DNA of 64,000 nt, taken from contig CAZVZX010000022.1 of NCBI GenBank assembly GCA_964631235.1, positions 1 to 64,000 on the forward strand, given 5' to 3'. The position numbers and the translations under genes were made by a program. The notes beneath the pieces are model-generated. The model was not told the origin of the DNA and ran no database searches. It saw only the letters and a list, made by a program, of their open reading frames with translations. The stretch comes from JARKPK01 sp964631235 (GTDB lineage: Bacteria > Planctomycetota > Planctomycetia > Pirellulales > Thermoguttaceae). The first letter of the stretch is position 1; each line of letters begins with the position of its first letter. This document shows positions 24,555 to 33,900 of the stretch, piece by piece.

Positions 24555-24921
24555 AGTCGTGCTCCTCAAAGCGGTCGTACTGGTGAGTCGGTGAGCGCTG
24601 CGTAAGGCCCTTGCTCCAGGGAGCCGCGCGAAGAACGATTCCCACGGGGCGAGCATGGCCTTAGCCGATGGCCGGCTTTCGTTAGACATCGTATCCTGCC
24701 GTTGCGGCGAAGTCGAGTGAATCGTCCGTTGATTAAGGCACACAGAAACGGGAGTGCGCCCGTCCGTTGAGAGCGCGCGCCAGCGACCGTATTCCTCGAC
24801 CGCAGAATCGCCGGCACTCGGTCATGCCGCTGCTCGTTTGGGCGGCGGCAACCGCCGTTGCCTTTAAAGATTGCGCGAAACGTTCGAGATTGTTTCGCCG
24901 AGGTTGATTGCGGGAGAACGC
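24555..24921. other. Intergenic region downstream of topA
   Basis: No gene supported. It holds two hairpins just after the topA stop (24847-24898) and the upstream region of the small secreted protein. Confidence 0.5.
24847..24898 (-). terminator. Pair of hairpins after topA
   Basis: GCGAAAC/GTTTCGC (24875-24881 with 24892-24898) is followed in the minus direction by CTTTAAAGG and by GGCAAC-GGCG-GTTGCC (24847-24862). There is no long T tract, so termination strength is uncertain. Confidence 0.4.
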
Positions 24922-27744
24922 TCAACCGGTCGGATTATGTGCGGAATCGTCGGGACGCTCTTCCGCGCCGGGCTGCATCGGATGTTCGGCCGTTTGATCG
25001 CGTTTTCCTCGCGAGGCCGATTTCTTGACCGATTTTGTTGTGCGGCGTTTGGAGGCTGAGGCTGCCTTTTTCCGAGTCTTCGTGCGGGGACTTGCGGGCT
25101 TCTTCTTTGCCGTCGCCGTTCGGCGGGAGCCGCCGGCTTTGGCCGACGACCGCTTCGGTGCGCGGGACGGGCCCTTTTCGGCACGGGTCTTGAGCAACTC
25201 CAAGGCTTGATCGAGGTCCATCTCGTCCGGGTTCGCTTCGCGCGGCAACGAGGCATTGGTCTCGCCGTCAGTCACGTATGGACCGTATCGTCCGGCCATC
25301 ACGCGCACCGGTTGGCCCGTCACCGGCGACGCGCCGAGGGTTTTCAAGGGTTCGCGGCTGCTGCGGCGTCCTCGGCCGCCTTTTGGTTGTGCGAGCAGCG
25401 CAACAGCCTGCTCGACAGTTACATCGAGCGGCGAAATATGTTCGGGAAGAGAACGAGTTTCTGCGCCGCACTTGATGTACGGGCCGAATCGCCCGTTGGC
25501 GGCCACGATCGTCTCGCCGCTTTCGGGATGCGTGCCGACCTCGCGGGGCAGGGAAAGCAGGCTGAGCGCGACCTCCAGGGTGATTTCGTCGGGCTTCATC
25601 CCGCGCAAGAGCGAGGCACTTTGGGGCTTCTCGTCATCGCCCTCGCCGCCGCCGCGTTGAACGTACGGACCGAACCGACCCGACTTGACGAACACGGGTT
25701 TTCCCGTTTGCGGGCAATAACCGAGCGGCTGCTCGGCCGCTTGGGCTCGATCGAGCATTTCTAAAGCGGCCGCCACCGTAATTTCGTCGGGCGGTGTTGC
25801 ATCGGGAATCGATGCACGCCGCGATCCTTGCTCGAGGTACGGACCGAAGCGTCCGACGCGGACAACGATCTCCTCTTGGCCCTCCGGTCGGCCGATGACG
25901 ATCCGACTGACATCTCGGGCATCGATCTCGCCGATCTTGGCTGCAACCTGGTCGCGCAACCCCGGGCGATCGTTGCCCAAATAGAACTCGCGCAGGTAGT
26001 CAACATGGTTCAATTCGCCGCGGCTGATCGCGTCGAGCTCGTCTTCCATTTCGGCCGTGAATTGATAATCGACCAAATGCGGCAAGTGCGTTTCGAGAAG
26101 CTGGCATACGGCAAACGCCGTCCAGGTCGGAACGAGACTATTGTTCCGCTTGTGCTTGAAGACGTATTGGCGCGCCAAAATCGTGTCGATGATCGAGGCG
26201 TAGGTGCTCGGCCGCCCAATGCCCATCTCTTCCAAGGCGCGGGTCAGCGACGCTTCGCTGTATCGCGTGGGCGGTTGAGTGGTGTGGCCCTTCGGTTCGA
26301 GTCGCTCCCATCGCAACGATTCGCCCGGCCGGACCGGCGGAAGGACGATTTCGCGCTCGGCGAGGTTCGCCTCGGGATCGTCGGCTCCCTCGACATACGC
26401 CCGAAGGTACCCGGCAAACTCGATCGTCTTTCCGGTGACCTGAAAAACGGCGTCATCCGCCTCCACGGTGATCGTGATGCGGTGGGCGCGGGCGTCGCTC
26501 ATCTGGCTGGCAATGGTGCGCTTCCAAATCAGGTCGTACAAGCGAAATTGATCGGCAGTCAGTCGGCCGCGCAGCGTTTCGGGAAGATCGAACGGATGCC
26601 CCGCCGGCCGGATCGCCTCGTGCGCCTCTTGGGCGTTCTTCACCTTGGTTTGATAGACGCGAGGCTGGGGCGAAAGATACTCCTTGCCGTATTGTTCAGC
26701 CACCAAGTCGCGGGCCGCTTGAACGGCCACGGCCGCCAAGTTCGTCGAGTCGGTTCGCATGTAGGTAATATGCCCGTTCTCATACAAACTTTGCGCAAGC
26801 TGCATGGTATGTCGGGCCGTAAAACCAAACTTGCGATTCGCCTCTTGCTGCAAGGTGCTTGTGGTGAACGGCGGATAAGGGCGCGTGGTGTACGGCTTGT
26901 CTTCGATATCGACCACGCGCGGAACAGCCTGCAACAGCCGGGCGGCGAGCTCTTCGGCTTGTGATTGATCGAGCAGCAGAAGCGACGGGTCTTTCAGCTC
27001 GCCGGTTGCGGCGTCGAAGTCGCGGCTGGCCGGAATTCTGCGCGAGGCCACGGAGATCAATTGGGCTTCAAAACGCCCGCCGGAGCCGGTCGCTAGCTCG
27101 GCCAGAAGATCCCAGTAGCTGGCCGACCGAAACGCCATTCGTTGGCGTTCCCGCTCGACAATCAGCCGCACGGCCACGCTTTGTACGCGTCCGGCCGAGA
27201 GCCGAGGGCGGATCTTCCGCCATAACAACGGCGACACATCGTACCCGAAAAGCCGATCGACGATTCGTCGCGTCTCTTGAGCACGGACCAAGTTCTGGTC
27301 GATCTGTCGCGGCTGGCGCAGGGCTTCGTGAATCGCCTCGGCGGTGATCTCGTGGAAAACCAAACGGTGGACCGGCACTCGCGGCTGAAGCACCTCGCAT
27401 AGATGCCAACTGATCGCCTCGCCCTCGCGGTCTTCATCGGTTGCCAGATACAGATCGGATGCCGACTTGAGCAGCGACCGGAGTTTTCGCACTTGGGCCG
27501 CCTTTTCCTTGGGCACGATGTAAATCGGCTCGAAATCCGCATCGATCTTCACGCCCAAATATGCCCAAGGCTCCTTCTTCCATTCCGCCGGCACTTCTTT
27601 TGCGCCTTCGGGCAAGTCGCGGATATGGCCGATGCTCGCTTCGACAGTGAATCCCCGCCCAAGAAAGCGGCTAATGGTCCGCGCCTTGGCGGGCGATTCG
27701 ACAATGACCAGCGAAGTTCCAGAAGTCTCAGCTTTTTTGGCCAT
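24922..27744 (-). CDS. topA: DNA topoisomerase I
   Basis: 940 residues. It relaxes negative supercoils by breaking one strand through a tyrosine. Toprim domain with Glu16 in VIVESPAK and DEDREGEAI at 103-111; catalytic Tyr328 in GHITYMRTDST; LSAGRVQSVAVRLIVERE. The C-terminus has no Cys4 zinc ribbons but four repeats centred on GRFGPY/GRYGPY (about 650-840), followed by a Lys/Arg/Ala/Ser-rich tail. ATG at 27744 has no close Shine-Dalgarno. A strong GAGGAGG lies about 38 nt upstream beside an out-of-frame ATG at 27779, and an in-frame TTG is at 27759. Confidence 0.95.
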   Translation of the reverse strand: MAKKAETSGTSLVIVESPAKARTISRFLGRGFTVEASIGHIRDLPEGAKEVPAEWKKEPWAYLGVKIDADFEPIYIVPKEKAAQVRKLRSLLKSASDLYLATDEDREGEAISWHLCEVLQPRVPVHRLVFHEITAEAIHEALRQPRQIDQNLVRAQETRRIVDRLFGYDVSPLLWRKIRPRLSAGRVQSVAVRLIVERERQRMAFRSASYWDLLAELATGSGGRFEAQLISVASRRIPASRDFDAATGELKDPSLLLLDQSQAEELAARLLQAVPRVVDIEDKPYTTRPYPPFTTSTLQQEANRKFGFTARHTMQLAQSLYENGHITYMRTDSTNLAAVAVQAARDLVAEQYGKEYLSPQPRVYQTKVKNAQEAHEAIRPAGHPFDLPETLRGRLTADQFRLYDLIWKRTIASQMSDARAHRITITVEADDAVFQVTGKTIEFAGYLRAYVEGADDPEANLAEREIVLPPVRPGESLRWERLEPKGHTTQPPTRYSEASLTRALEEMGIGRPSTYASIIDTILARQYVFKHKRNNSLVPTWTAFAVCQLLETHLPHLVDYQFTAEMEDELDAISRGELNHVDYLREFYLGNDRPGLRDQVAAKIGEIDARDVSRIVIGRPEGQEEIVVRVGRFGPYLEQGSRRASIPDATPPDEITVAAALEMLDRAQAAEQPLGYCPQTGKPVFVKSGRFGPYVQRGGGEGDDEKPQSASLLRGMKPDEITLEVALSLLSLPREVGTHPESGETIVAANGRFGPYIKCGAETRSLPEHISPLDVTVEQAVALLAQPKGGRGRRSSREPLKTLGASPVTGQPVRVMAGRYGPYVTDGETNASLPREANPDEMDLDQALELLKTRAEKGPSRAPKRSSAKAGGSRRTATAKKKPASPRTKTRKKAASASKRRTTKSVKKSASRGKRDQTAEHPMQPGAEERPDDSAHNPTG

Positions 27745-28792
27745 GGGCAGCAGCGGCAAAGCGAAAACGATCGCGGCATTGCCTCCTCAACGGAAATACA
27801 ACAGCCGTTTTGGGCGGAACCGCCGGTAAGACCGGCAATTTGGGATTTCGGCTGTCCTCACACCTCTCAATCAGGGGCAAATCGCGAGTCGATCCATGTG
27901 AAGCGAACAAAACGCGACAAACGGCTGGTTGTCGCACAGATTGGCCCAATCGTCAACCGGAGTTCCATCCACGTTTGTCGGAAACGACCGAACCTGCTCG
28001 CGGGCCGAGCCGGTTCGGATTGCGCCGGAGACAACCAACTCCGCATGTCGCCGGCTTTCGATTGAATCCGATTTACCACCGTAGCGATAATTCTCTCGCA
28101 AGCTCTTTTCTTCATCTGTTAATCACTCGCTCTGTCGCGAGGTTCGGTTTAGGCCGCCGAGGAAATGCGGTTTCGATGTACTTTGCCCCTTGTGGTACCT
28201 TCGGCGTCGATGGCGACCAGTTGCTGCCCCGTGCAGTCCGGCTGGAATCTTGGGCCGAGCCTCGATTCTTGCGAGGGCTGGTCGCTGAGGTGTGTTCGCA
28301 AGCGGTTGCAGTATAATAGGTTACAGTCCGGCTGTTGGCTGATTGTGTTTTGCGATCGGCATTGGCAACATCGCAGAGCCGGCGCCGCGCTGTGCCTTGG
28401 CAGGGGCAAGGGGGGAGACGCAGGCGGCAATTGCCCGCAGTCGCCCGCTTTGACGGCGAAGTGGCATTGCAATTGGCGCAAATCCCTTTAGAATTGCCGA
28501 ATTACGGTGATCAGCCGCTGCCCGAAATGATCGTTGTGCCGCGCGAAGCACTAGAATCATTGGAGCGCAATGGCCGCGAGCGAGGCACCCCGCCGAACAA
28601 CTTACCGCACGGTACGTTTGGGGGGGGTGGTTGCGGCAAACGGCGGACGCCGGGAATCGATCGATTTGACGAAGGCGACCTGCAAGAGGCCACGGCATAC
28701 CGACGGCGATCATCCCTGTCGGACGCCCCTGATTGTGCAGGTCGGGTTACCGGGTTTTTTCACAGTGATGCGCTAGGGAAGGTGATTGTCTC
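27745..28792. other. Long intergenic region between divergent topA and PpiD-like gene
   Basis: About 1 kb without a convincing gene. Rightward promoter-like elements: a perfect TATAAT at 28312-28317 with no good -35, and TTGCAA (28467-28472) - 16 bp - TAGAAT (28489-28494). A frame from about 28461 into the next gene has no ribosome site and odd composition, so I do not call it. Confidence 0.45.
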
Positions 28793-31354
28793 ATGGCTAG
28801 CCCGTTTGCCGTTTTTCGACGCAACCGCAAGGCGATGATGGTCGCGCTGACCGTGATGGTCATGTTCGGGTTCGTGTTCATTCCCATGCTGATGGATGCC
28901 ATGGGGAGCAGGCAGGGAGCCGATCCGGTGATCGTTTCGACGGCTCGTTACGGGAACCTCACCCAGTCGCAGATCAACCAATTGGTGCATCGGCACGCCC
29001 GACTCGTTGCATTCGTGCGCGAGTTGGGTTCCGCCGTGATGCAAGCCCAAGGCCGCGGCGAGGAGGCGAACAAACTGCTTTTTCACCTGCGGGCCGATGA
29101 ATCGAATCCCGTGCCCGACGTGGTGCGTCTGTGGAGTCTGGCTCGCTATGCGCAAGAGATCGGAATGAGCGTCGATAATTCGGCGATCAACGATTATCTC
29201 GTCGTACTGACCGAGAAGCGGGTCAAACCGTTCGTGCTCGATGATATTCTCAAACGCCATTCGATGCGGGAATCGGAGTTGTTCGAGTTGCTTCGCGAGG
29301 CGATGCTGTCGATGGGGCTGGTCGATACGATTGTGCCCTCGGTGGGCATCACCACGCCGGGCCAGCGGTGGGATTATTTCCAGCGGATTCGTCGCCAAGC
29401 GAAAGTCGAGCTCGTGCCGATTCCGGTGAAGAACTATGTGGGGCAGGTGGCCGAGCCGAATGAGGCGGAACTGAAACAGTTCTTCGAAGAGCATCGGAAA
29501 CAGCCTTGGCCGCCGTCGTCGCCGACGCCCGGCTTCTTCCAGCCCGCGAAAGTCCGGTTGCGGTACATTAAGGCCGATGTGGAAGAGATCGCCGAGAAGC
29601 AAATCACGGACGCCGAGGTGCTCGCGCAATACGAGCAGGACAAAGAACGCTATGATCGTCAGAATCGACCGCGGATCGATCTAAACGCGCCGGATGAACC
29701 GAAGACACCGAACGCTTCACCCTCGGACGCGACAGAAGGAGCGGAGAGGGAAAAACCGGCCCCGACACCATCGACCGACTCTGGGATGAATCCTCCCTCT
29801 GCCGGCGGCTCGGGGGCAACGGCACCCGGCGATAACACAAGCCCCCCGAGCAACCAGCCGAAGGATGCGTCATCGTCAGAACGCGAGAATCCTGCTATGG
29901 ACAAGCCCGCGTCTGCGCCGGCGGCGGGTGCCGGCGATTTGCCGGCCAAAGACGGCGTCGAGCCGAAATCAGGCGGGAACGAAGGCCAAAAGGGCAAGGA
30001 CGAGTCGTCAACGGATACGTCGGGCTCGCCGGACGCGAAGTCGAGCTCGAATCCGCCGACGGACGGTGCGTCGCTGAGCCGAATGCCCGCTGCACGGTTC
30101 GTGAGCTTGGCCGACGAGCCGGCGCCCTCCAGTTCTGAAAAGACCGCCACGGCCACCGATAACACCTCGGAGGCCGGCGATCAGCCGGCGAAGAAGCCGG
30201 CTGGCGATTCGTCGGCCGAGCCGAAGTCGGACAATGGGGTAAAAATGCCCGAGGATTCGGGTTCCGAGCCGAGCAAGGAGCCGTCGCCGGAGGGCTCGAA
30301 GCCTGATGCAACCCCGTCGAACGGCAAAGGAGAATCGAAGGTCGATGATCAACCCAAGACGGCGCCCGGCGGTGCGGCTTCCAATGGCACCGATCAACCG
30401 GCTGAGCCGAAAACGAGTGTGCCGGAAATCAAGACCCCGCCGACGGGCCCCACCGACGAGATCAAACAGCAGATTCGTCGCGAGTTGGCAACGCGCAAGA
30501 TCGACGAGCTGTTTCAGCAGGTGATTCGCCGGCTGACTCAGTACCGCGAACAGAAGATCACCGGGCAAGGCAAGGTCGATCCGCCGGATTTCGCCGGCTG
30601 GGCGAAGGAGAATCGGTTGATCCAAATCGAAACGGATCTGTTGCCCGAGTGGGATCTGAGAAAACTCGAATTGGCCGACGCGCTTGCGGAGTCGGGCGGT
30701 ACGTTCTTCGATACGGTGTTTGGTCAGCGGCTCTATGTTCCGACACGCGGCTTCGACCTGCGCGGAAGCCAGTTTATTTGGTGGCCGGTCGAGGAATCGA
30801 AACCCCGAACGCCCAAATGGGAGGAAGAGGGTGTACGGCAAACCGTGCTCGATGCGTGGAAGCTTGTCAAAGCGCGCGACATTGCCAAGCAGGCTGCCGA
30901 GAAGCTGCTCGCCGAAGCGCGGAAATCGGGCAAACCGTTGAAAGAGGTGTTTGCCGGCCGCGCGGATGTCGAAGTCCTTGATCCTCCGGAGTTCACTTGG
31001 ATGACTGCCGGCAGCGTGGCCCCCCTGCTCTCCGCTGGACGTTTGGAGGTCAGCGCGGTTGGCGGAGTCGAGTGGCCAGGCAACGAGTTCATGCGAACCA
31101 CGTTCGACTTGTCACCCGGGGAAACCGCGGTGGCAATGAACCAGCCTCGCACTGTCGTGTATCTCATCCGCGTTGTGGATTTCACCCCCTCAGACAATGT
31201 TCTTTGGGAATCGTTTACAACGCTCGAATACCGGCACTATGCCCAAATCGCCGCTAACGACATGCAGGCGAAGCTCTTCGGATGGTTTGCCCAAATTCAA
31301 GACGCGATCGGCTTGAAATGGGATCGCGACTACCAAGACAGTCCGCAGGAATAA
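28793..31354 (+). CDS. Membrane-anchored PpiD/SurA-like chaperone with a long disordered insert
   Basis: 853 residues. One N-terminal membrane helix (about 14-36, VALTVMVMFGFVFIPMLM) leaves the rest outside the cytoplasm. Residues 40-235 resemble the SurA/PpiD N-terminal helical domain (VSTARYGNLTQSQINQLV, SELFELLREAML). Residues about 240-300 continue the chaperone fold (VRLRYIKADVEEIAEKQITD). A stretch of about 240 residues (300-540), almost all Ser/Pro/Asp/Glu/Lys/Gly/Ala, interrupts it before the fold resumes with DEIKQQIRRELATRKIDELF. No clear parvulin active site is seen. It probably helps fold exported proteins. The start has GGGAAGG upstream. Confidence 0.8.
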   Translation: MASPFAVFRRNRKAMMVALTVMVMFGFVFIPMLMDAMGSRQGADPVIVSTARYGNLTQSQINQLVHRHARLVAFVRELGSAVMQAQGRGEEANKLLFHLRADESNPVPDVVRLWSLARYAQEIGMSVDNSAINDYLVVLTEKRVKPFVLDDILKRHSMRESELFELLREAMLSMGLVDTIVPSVGITTPGQRWDYFQRIRRQAKVELVPIPVKNYVGQVAEPNEAELKQFFEEHRKQPWPPSSPTPGFFQPAKVRLRYIKADVEEIAEKQITDAEVLAQYEQDKERYDRQNRPRIDLNAPDEPKTPNASPSDATEGAEREKPAPTPSTDSGMNPPSAGGSGATAPGDNTSPPSNQPKDASSSERENPAMDKPASAPAAGAGDLPAKDGVEPKSGGNEGQKGKDESSTDTSGSPDAKSSSNPPTDGASLSRMPAARFVSLADEPAPSSSEKTATATDNTSEAGDQPAKKPAGDSSAEPKSDNGVKMPEDSGSEPSKEPSPEGSKPDATPSNGKGESKVDDQPKTAPGGAASNGTDQPAEPKTSVPEIKTPPTGPTDEIKQQIRRELATRKIDELFQQVIRRLTQYREQKITGQGKVDPPDFAGWAKENRLIQIETDLLPEWDLRKLELADALAESGGTFFDTVFGQRLYVPTRGFDLRGSQFIWWPVEESKPRTPKWEEEGVRQTVLDAWKLVKARDIAKQAAEKLLAEARKSGKPLKEVFAGRADVEVLDPPEFTWMTAGSVAPLLSAGRLEVSAVGGVEWPGNEFMRTTFDLSPGETAVAMNQPRTVVYLIRVVDFTPSDNVLWESFTTLEYRHYAQIAANDMQAKLFGWFAQIQDAIGLKWDRDYQDSPQE

Positions 31355-31369
31355 CCCGATGAACCGCGG

Positions 31370-31420
31370 GTCCGCACGCTAGTTCAAAAGATCATCCGTG
31401 CGGACACCGGCGAAGGTGTC
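31370..31420 (+). terminator. Two hairpins after the PpiD-like gene
   Basis: GTCCGCACG/CGTGCGGAC (31370-31378 with 31397-31405) overlaps GACACC-GGCGAA-GGTGTC (31403-31420), so the two could be alternative folds. It lies 16 bp after the stop with no T tract. Confidence 0.5.
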
Positions 31421-31554
31421 GTCCCGTTGCCGCTCATAAGCGAACGGTTTGCCGGTGTGCGCGCGTTACGCCGGCAGCCGCGCGGCTATTGCGGAGGCGT
31501 TCTACCGCAGATTCGGGCAAGCGGGCGGTGTTAGTCATCAGATCGAGGCCCGCG

Positions 31555-32442
31555 ATGATCGGCGAAGTGACCGGCACAATCCACTTGGCCGAGAATCTTG
31601 ATGTCTTGCGAATGCTGCCCGCGGCGTCGGTGGAGCTGATCTACATCGACCCACCCTTCAATACGGGAAAAGTCCAGCGACGGACGCAACTGAAGACCGT
31701 CCGTTCGGCGGACGGCGACCGAGTTGGCTTTCAGGGCCGCCGCTACAAGAGTGTCGTCTTGGGCACGAAACGGTTCAGCGACCTATTTGACGACTATCTG
31801 GCGTTTCTCGAACCCCGACTCATCGAGGCCTATCGGGTTCTCGCGCCTGAGGGCTCTCTTTACTTTCACGTCGATTATCGCGAGGTGCATTACTGCAAAG
31901 TGCTGCTTGATACGATTTTTGGTCGAGAGTCGTTCTTGAATGAAATCATTTGGGCCTACGACTACGGCGGCCGGCCGAAGAACCGCTGGCCGCCGAAGCA
32001 CGACAACATCCTTGTTTACGTCAAAGACCGGTCACGGTACGTTTTCAACGTTGACGCAATCGATCGCATTGCCTACATGGCGCCCGGGCTCGTCGGGCCG
32101 GAAAAAGCGGCTCGCGGCAAACTGCCGACGGATACATGGTGGCACACCATTGTACCGACGGGCGGCTCGGAGAAGACCGGCTATCCGACGCAGAAACCCT
32201 TGGGCATCCTCCGTCGCATCGTTCAAGCGTCGTCGCGACCGGGCGCGACGGTGTTGGATTTCTTCGCCGGCAGCGGGACGACCGGTGCGGCTGCCTACGA
32301 GCTCGGCCGACGTTTCATCCTCGTGGATAACAACCCGGCTGCACTGGAAGTGATGGCCAAGCGATTCGACGGAATTGCGGGCATCGAATGGGTCGGATTC
32401 GATCCGACACCGCATCAACGCTGCTCGAAACGAAACGGTTGA
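31555..32442 (+). CDS. Solitary site-specific DNA methyltransferase (amino, beta class)
   Basis: 295 residues from an ATG with GAGG seven bases upstream. Motif IV, DPPFNTG (32-38), comes first and the AdoMet-binding FAGSGTTG with KTGYPTQKP lies near the C-terminus, the order of beta-class N6-adenine or N4-cytosine methyltransferases. DPPF fits either base. The LFDDYLAFLEPRLIEAYRVL and FHVDYREVHYCKVLLD blocks are typical of the Pfam N6_N4_Mtase family. No restriction endonuclease or specificity subunit is adjacent, so it is an orphan, perhaps regulatory, or its partner lies elsewhere. The CcrM-type C-terminal extension is absent. Confidence 0.9.
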   Translation: MIGEVTGTIHLAENLDVLRMLPAASVELIYIDPPFNTGKVQRRTQLKTVRSADGDRVGFQGRRYKSVVLGTKRFSDLFDDYLAFLEPRLIEAYRVLAPEGSLYFHVDYREVHYCKVLLDTIFGRESFLNEIIWAYDYGGRPKNRWPPKHDNILVYVKDRSRYVFNVDAIDRIAYMAPGLVGPEKAARGKLPTDTWWHTIVPTGGSEKTGYPTQKPLGILRRIVQASSRPGATVLDFFAGSGTTGAAAYELGRRFILVDNNPAALEVMAKRFDGIAGIEWVGFDPTPHQRCSKRNG

Positions 32443-32569
32443 GAAAAGCGGTGCGTCGTTGTCGGCGGTCGAGGTGCCGCAATCGGTTCGCACCTATCTT
32501 CGCGCTGCCATCTGTCCCGTCGCAAGAGACGATGGGCACCTCGGCGGATAGAGCCGCGGAGGGAAATCG

Positions 32570-32902
32570 TCAGCCGTTCTCCGCCCGATCGTTCGGACGC
32601 GGCGGTTTCTCGGGCGGAACGAACTTGGGAGCAGTGGCCTCGCTCGATTCATCCACCAGGTCATCAGACGAACGGCTGCCGGAAGCCGAAGAATACGAAC
32701 CGGTCGAATGCTCCACTCCGCTCAGGGCGCCGGTAAACTCCTCTTGAATGCCGCGAACGCTGCGCCGAAACTCGGTGAGCTGTTTGCCGATCTTCCTCGC
32801 GACCTCGGGAAGCCGTTCGCCGAAAAGCAAAATAGCAATGACGCCGACGATCAGCATTTCCTGCGCGCCCATGCTGTCGATCAGCGAGAACAGTTCAAAC
32901 AT
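32570..32902 (-). CDS. tatA: TatA/E-type protein (third of three)
   Basis: 110 residues, ATG at 32902 with GAGGTGG upstream. TatA forms the variable pore or membrane-thinning component of the twin-arginine export system. One N-terminal membrane helix (MGAQEMLIVGVIAILLFG), the FGxxxLPE hinge (FGERLPEVARKIG), an amphipathic helix (KQLTEFRRSVRGIQEEFTGAL) and a Ser/Pro/acidic tail. It has Glu in the hinge (LPE) where the other two copies have Gly or Ser, and a longer tail, so it may be TatB-like. It follows the second copy by 38 bp. Confidence 0.88.
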   Translation of the reverse strand: MFELFSLIDSMGAQEMLIVGVIAILLFGERLPEVARKIGKQLTEFRRSVRGIQEEFTGALSGVEHSTGSYSSASGSRSSDDLVDESSEATAPKFVPPEKPPRPNDRAENG

Positions 32903-32940
32903 CGTCGTCCACCTCATTGCATATTCGGGCGAGTGGCCGT

Positions 32941-33189
32941 CTATTGGCGGGCGGCGTCGCCCGATTCGCGGTCGGCCGGCGGTTCGTTCGGATTGGGAAC
33001 CGAATTGTCCCCGGTCGGCTCATTGTCGGAACGTTGCCCGCTAAGGCCTTTCTTAAACTCGATGATCCCGCGTCCCAGCGATCTCATCACCCCGGGCAAC
33101 CGATGCCCGAAGAGCAAGAGCAACACGAGAGCGAAAACCAACAGTTCCGGAAAACCGATGGGGCCAAACTGACCGAAGGGCGTTGTCAT
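32941..33189 (-). CDS. tatA: TatA-type protein (second of three)
   Basis: 82 residues from the ATG at 33189 with GAGG upstream. Membrane helix ELLVFALVLLLLFG, hinge FGHRLPGVMRSLGRG, amphipathic IIEFKKGLSG and an acidic Asn/Pro-rich tail. It is closest to the third-encoded copy upstream (LPxVMRSLG and EFKKGL shared), so the two look like recent duplicates. The 260-bp gap to the first copy holds a degraded dispersed repeat. Confidence 0.9.
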   Translation of the reverse strand: MTTPFGQFGPIGFPELLVFALVLLLLFGHRLPGVMRSLGRGIIEFKKGLSGQRSDNEPTGDNSVPNPNEPPADRESGDAARQ

Positions 33190-33310
33190 CGTCGCCTCGA
33201 GGGCTCGGTTACTGGCTCGAACACCCCGGCCCGGCAGGTTCCGCCGACGACCAGCGCCGCCGCCGCCGACACGATCAAACGCTGCAACAGCGACGCCGTG
33301 ATCAAACTGC

Positions 33311-33375
33311 GGCAAACGGAAACGGTCTGATTGGGGCGAACACGCAACCAGCCGTTTCGCTACGCAGTCGGCTGC
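33311..33375 (-). repeat. Possible degraded copy of the dispersed repeat between tatA genes
   Basis: On the minus strand GGCTGGTTGCGTG, CCCCAATCAGACCG, TTTCCGTTTGCCGC and GTTTGAT follow the order and spacing of the repeat's 3' half. Confidence 0.4.
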
Positions 33376-33452
33376 CTTTTATGCAGACGAACCTCGGCAG
33401 CGGCCGAATCGTTGCCACGGTCGTTTCGCGGCCGCCGCTAAAAGACGGCCGA

Positions 33453-33656
33453 TCAACTCGACTTGCTGCTCGCATCCTCGACCTGCTTCGTCTCGCTGGC
33501 CGACTTGCCGCCTTCCTCGAGTCCCTTCTTGAACTCGTTCATCCCCTGTCCGAGCGATCGCATCACACTCGGAAGGCGATTGCCGAAAAGCAGCAAGACC
33601 ACCAAGCCGACGATCAGGGCCGTGGTTGGAGTCAACATCGCGAAAACGGAAAGCAT
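33453..33656 (-). CDS. tatA: TatA-type protein (first of three)
   Basis: 67 residues from the ATG at 33656, or 61 from an ATG at 33638. Membrane helix TTALIVGLVVLLLFG, hinge FGNRLPSVMRSLGQG, amphipathic MNEFKKGLEEGGK, short Lys/Ser tail. It is the smallest of the three and nearest in form to canonical TatA. A near-consensus promoter lies about 110 bp upstream, so it heads the tatA transcript. No tatC is seen nearby. Confidence 0.88.
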   Translation of the reverse strand: MLSVFAMLTPTTALIVGLVVLLLFGNRLPSVMRSLGQGMNEFKKGLEEGGKSASETKQVEDASSKSS

Positions 33657-33766
33657 GGAAACACTCTCGCCGTTAGGTGGGAAAGAACACAAGTCTGAGC
33701 GATCACAACTGCCGAACACGGGCGGCGCGGTCTCTGAGCCCGAGACGATACGCCCCCCTAATCATT

Positions 33767-33794
33767 ATTGTAATGGAACGGGTTGCCCTGTCAA
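33767..33794 (-). promoter_or_regulatory. Near-consensus sigma-70 promoter of the tatA cluster
   Basis: On the minus strand TTGACA (33794-33789) and TACAAT (33772-33767) are separated by 16 bp. The predicted start near 33760 gives a leader of about 104 nt to the first tatA. Confidence 0.7.
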
Positions 33795-33900
33795 ACAGGT
33801 TGCCGCCCTCCGCGAAAACCTTCTCACGAAGATTTTGAGAGTCGTCGCACGCGAGAAGTCGCACATCTTATGTCGAACGCTGCTGCTGGATTATCGACGG

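Noticed and set aside
28335..28838. Possible gene upstream of the PpiD-like gene
   Set aside because: It starts at TTG or GTG without a ribosome site, has Arg/Gly-rich content and runs into the next gene in another frame.
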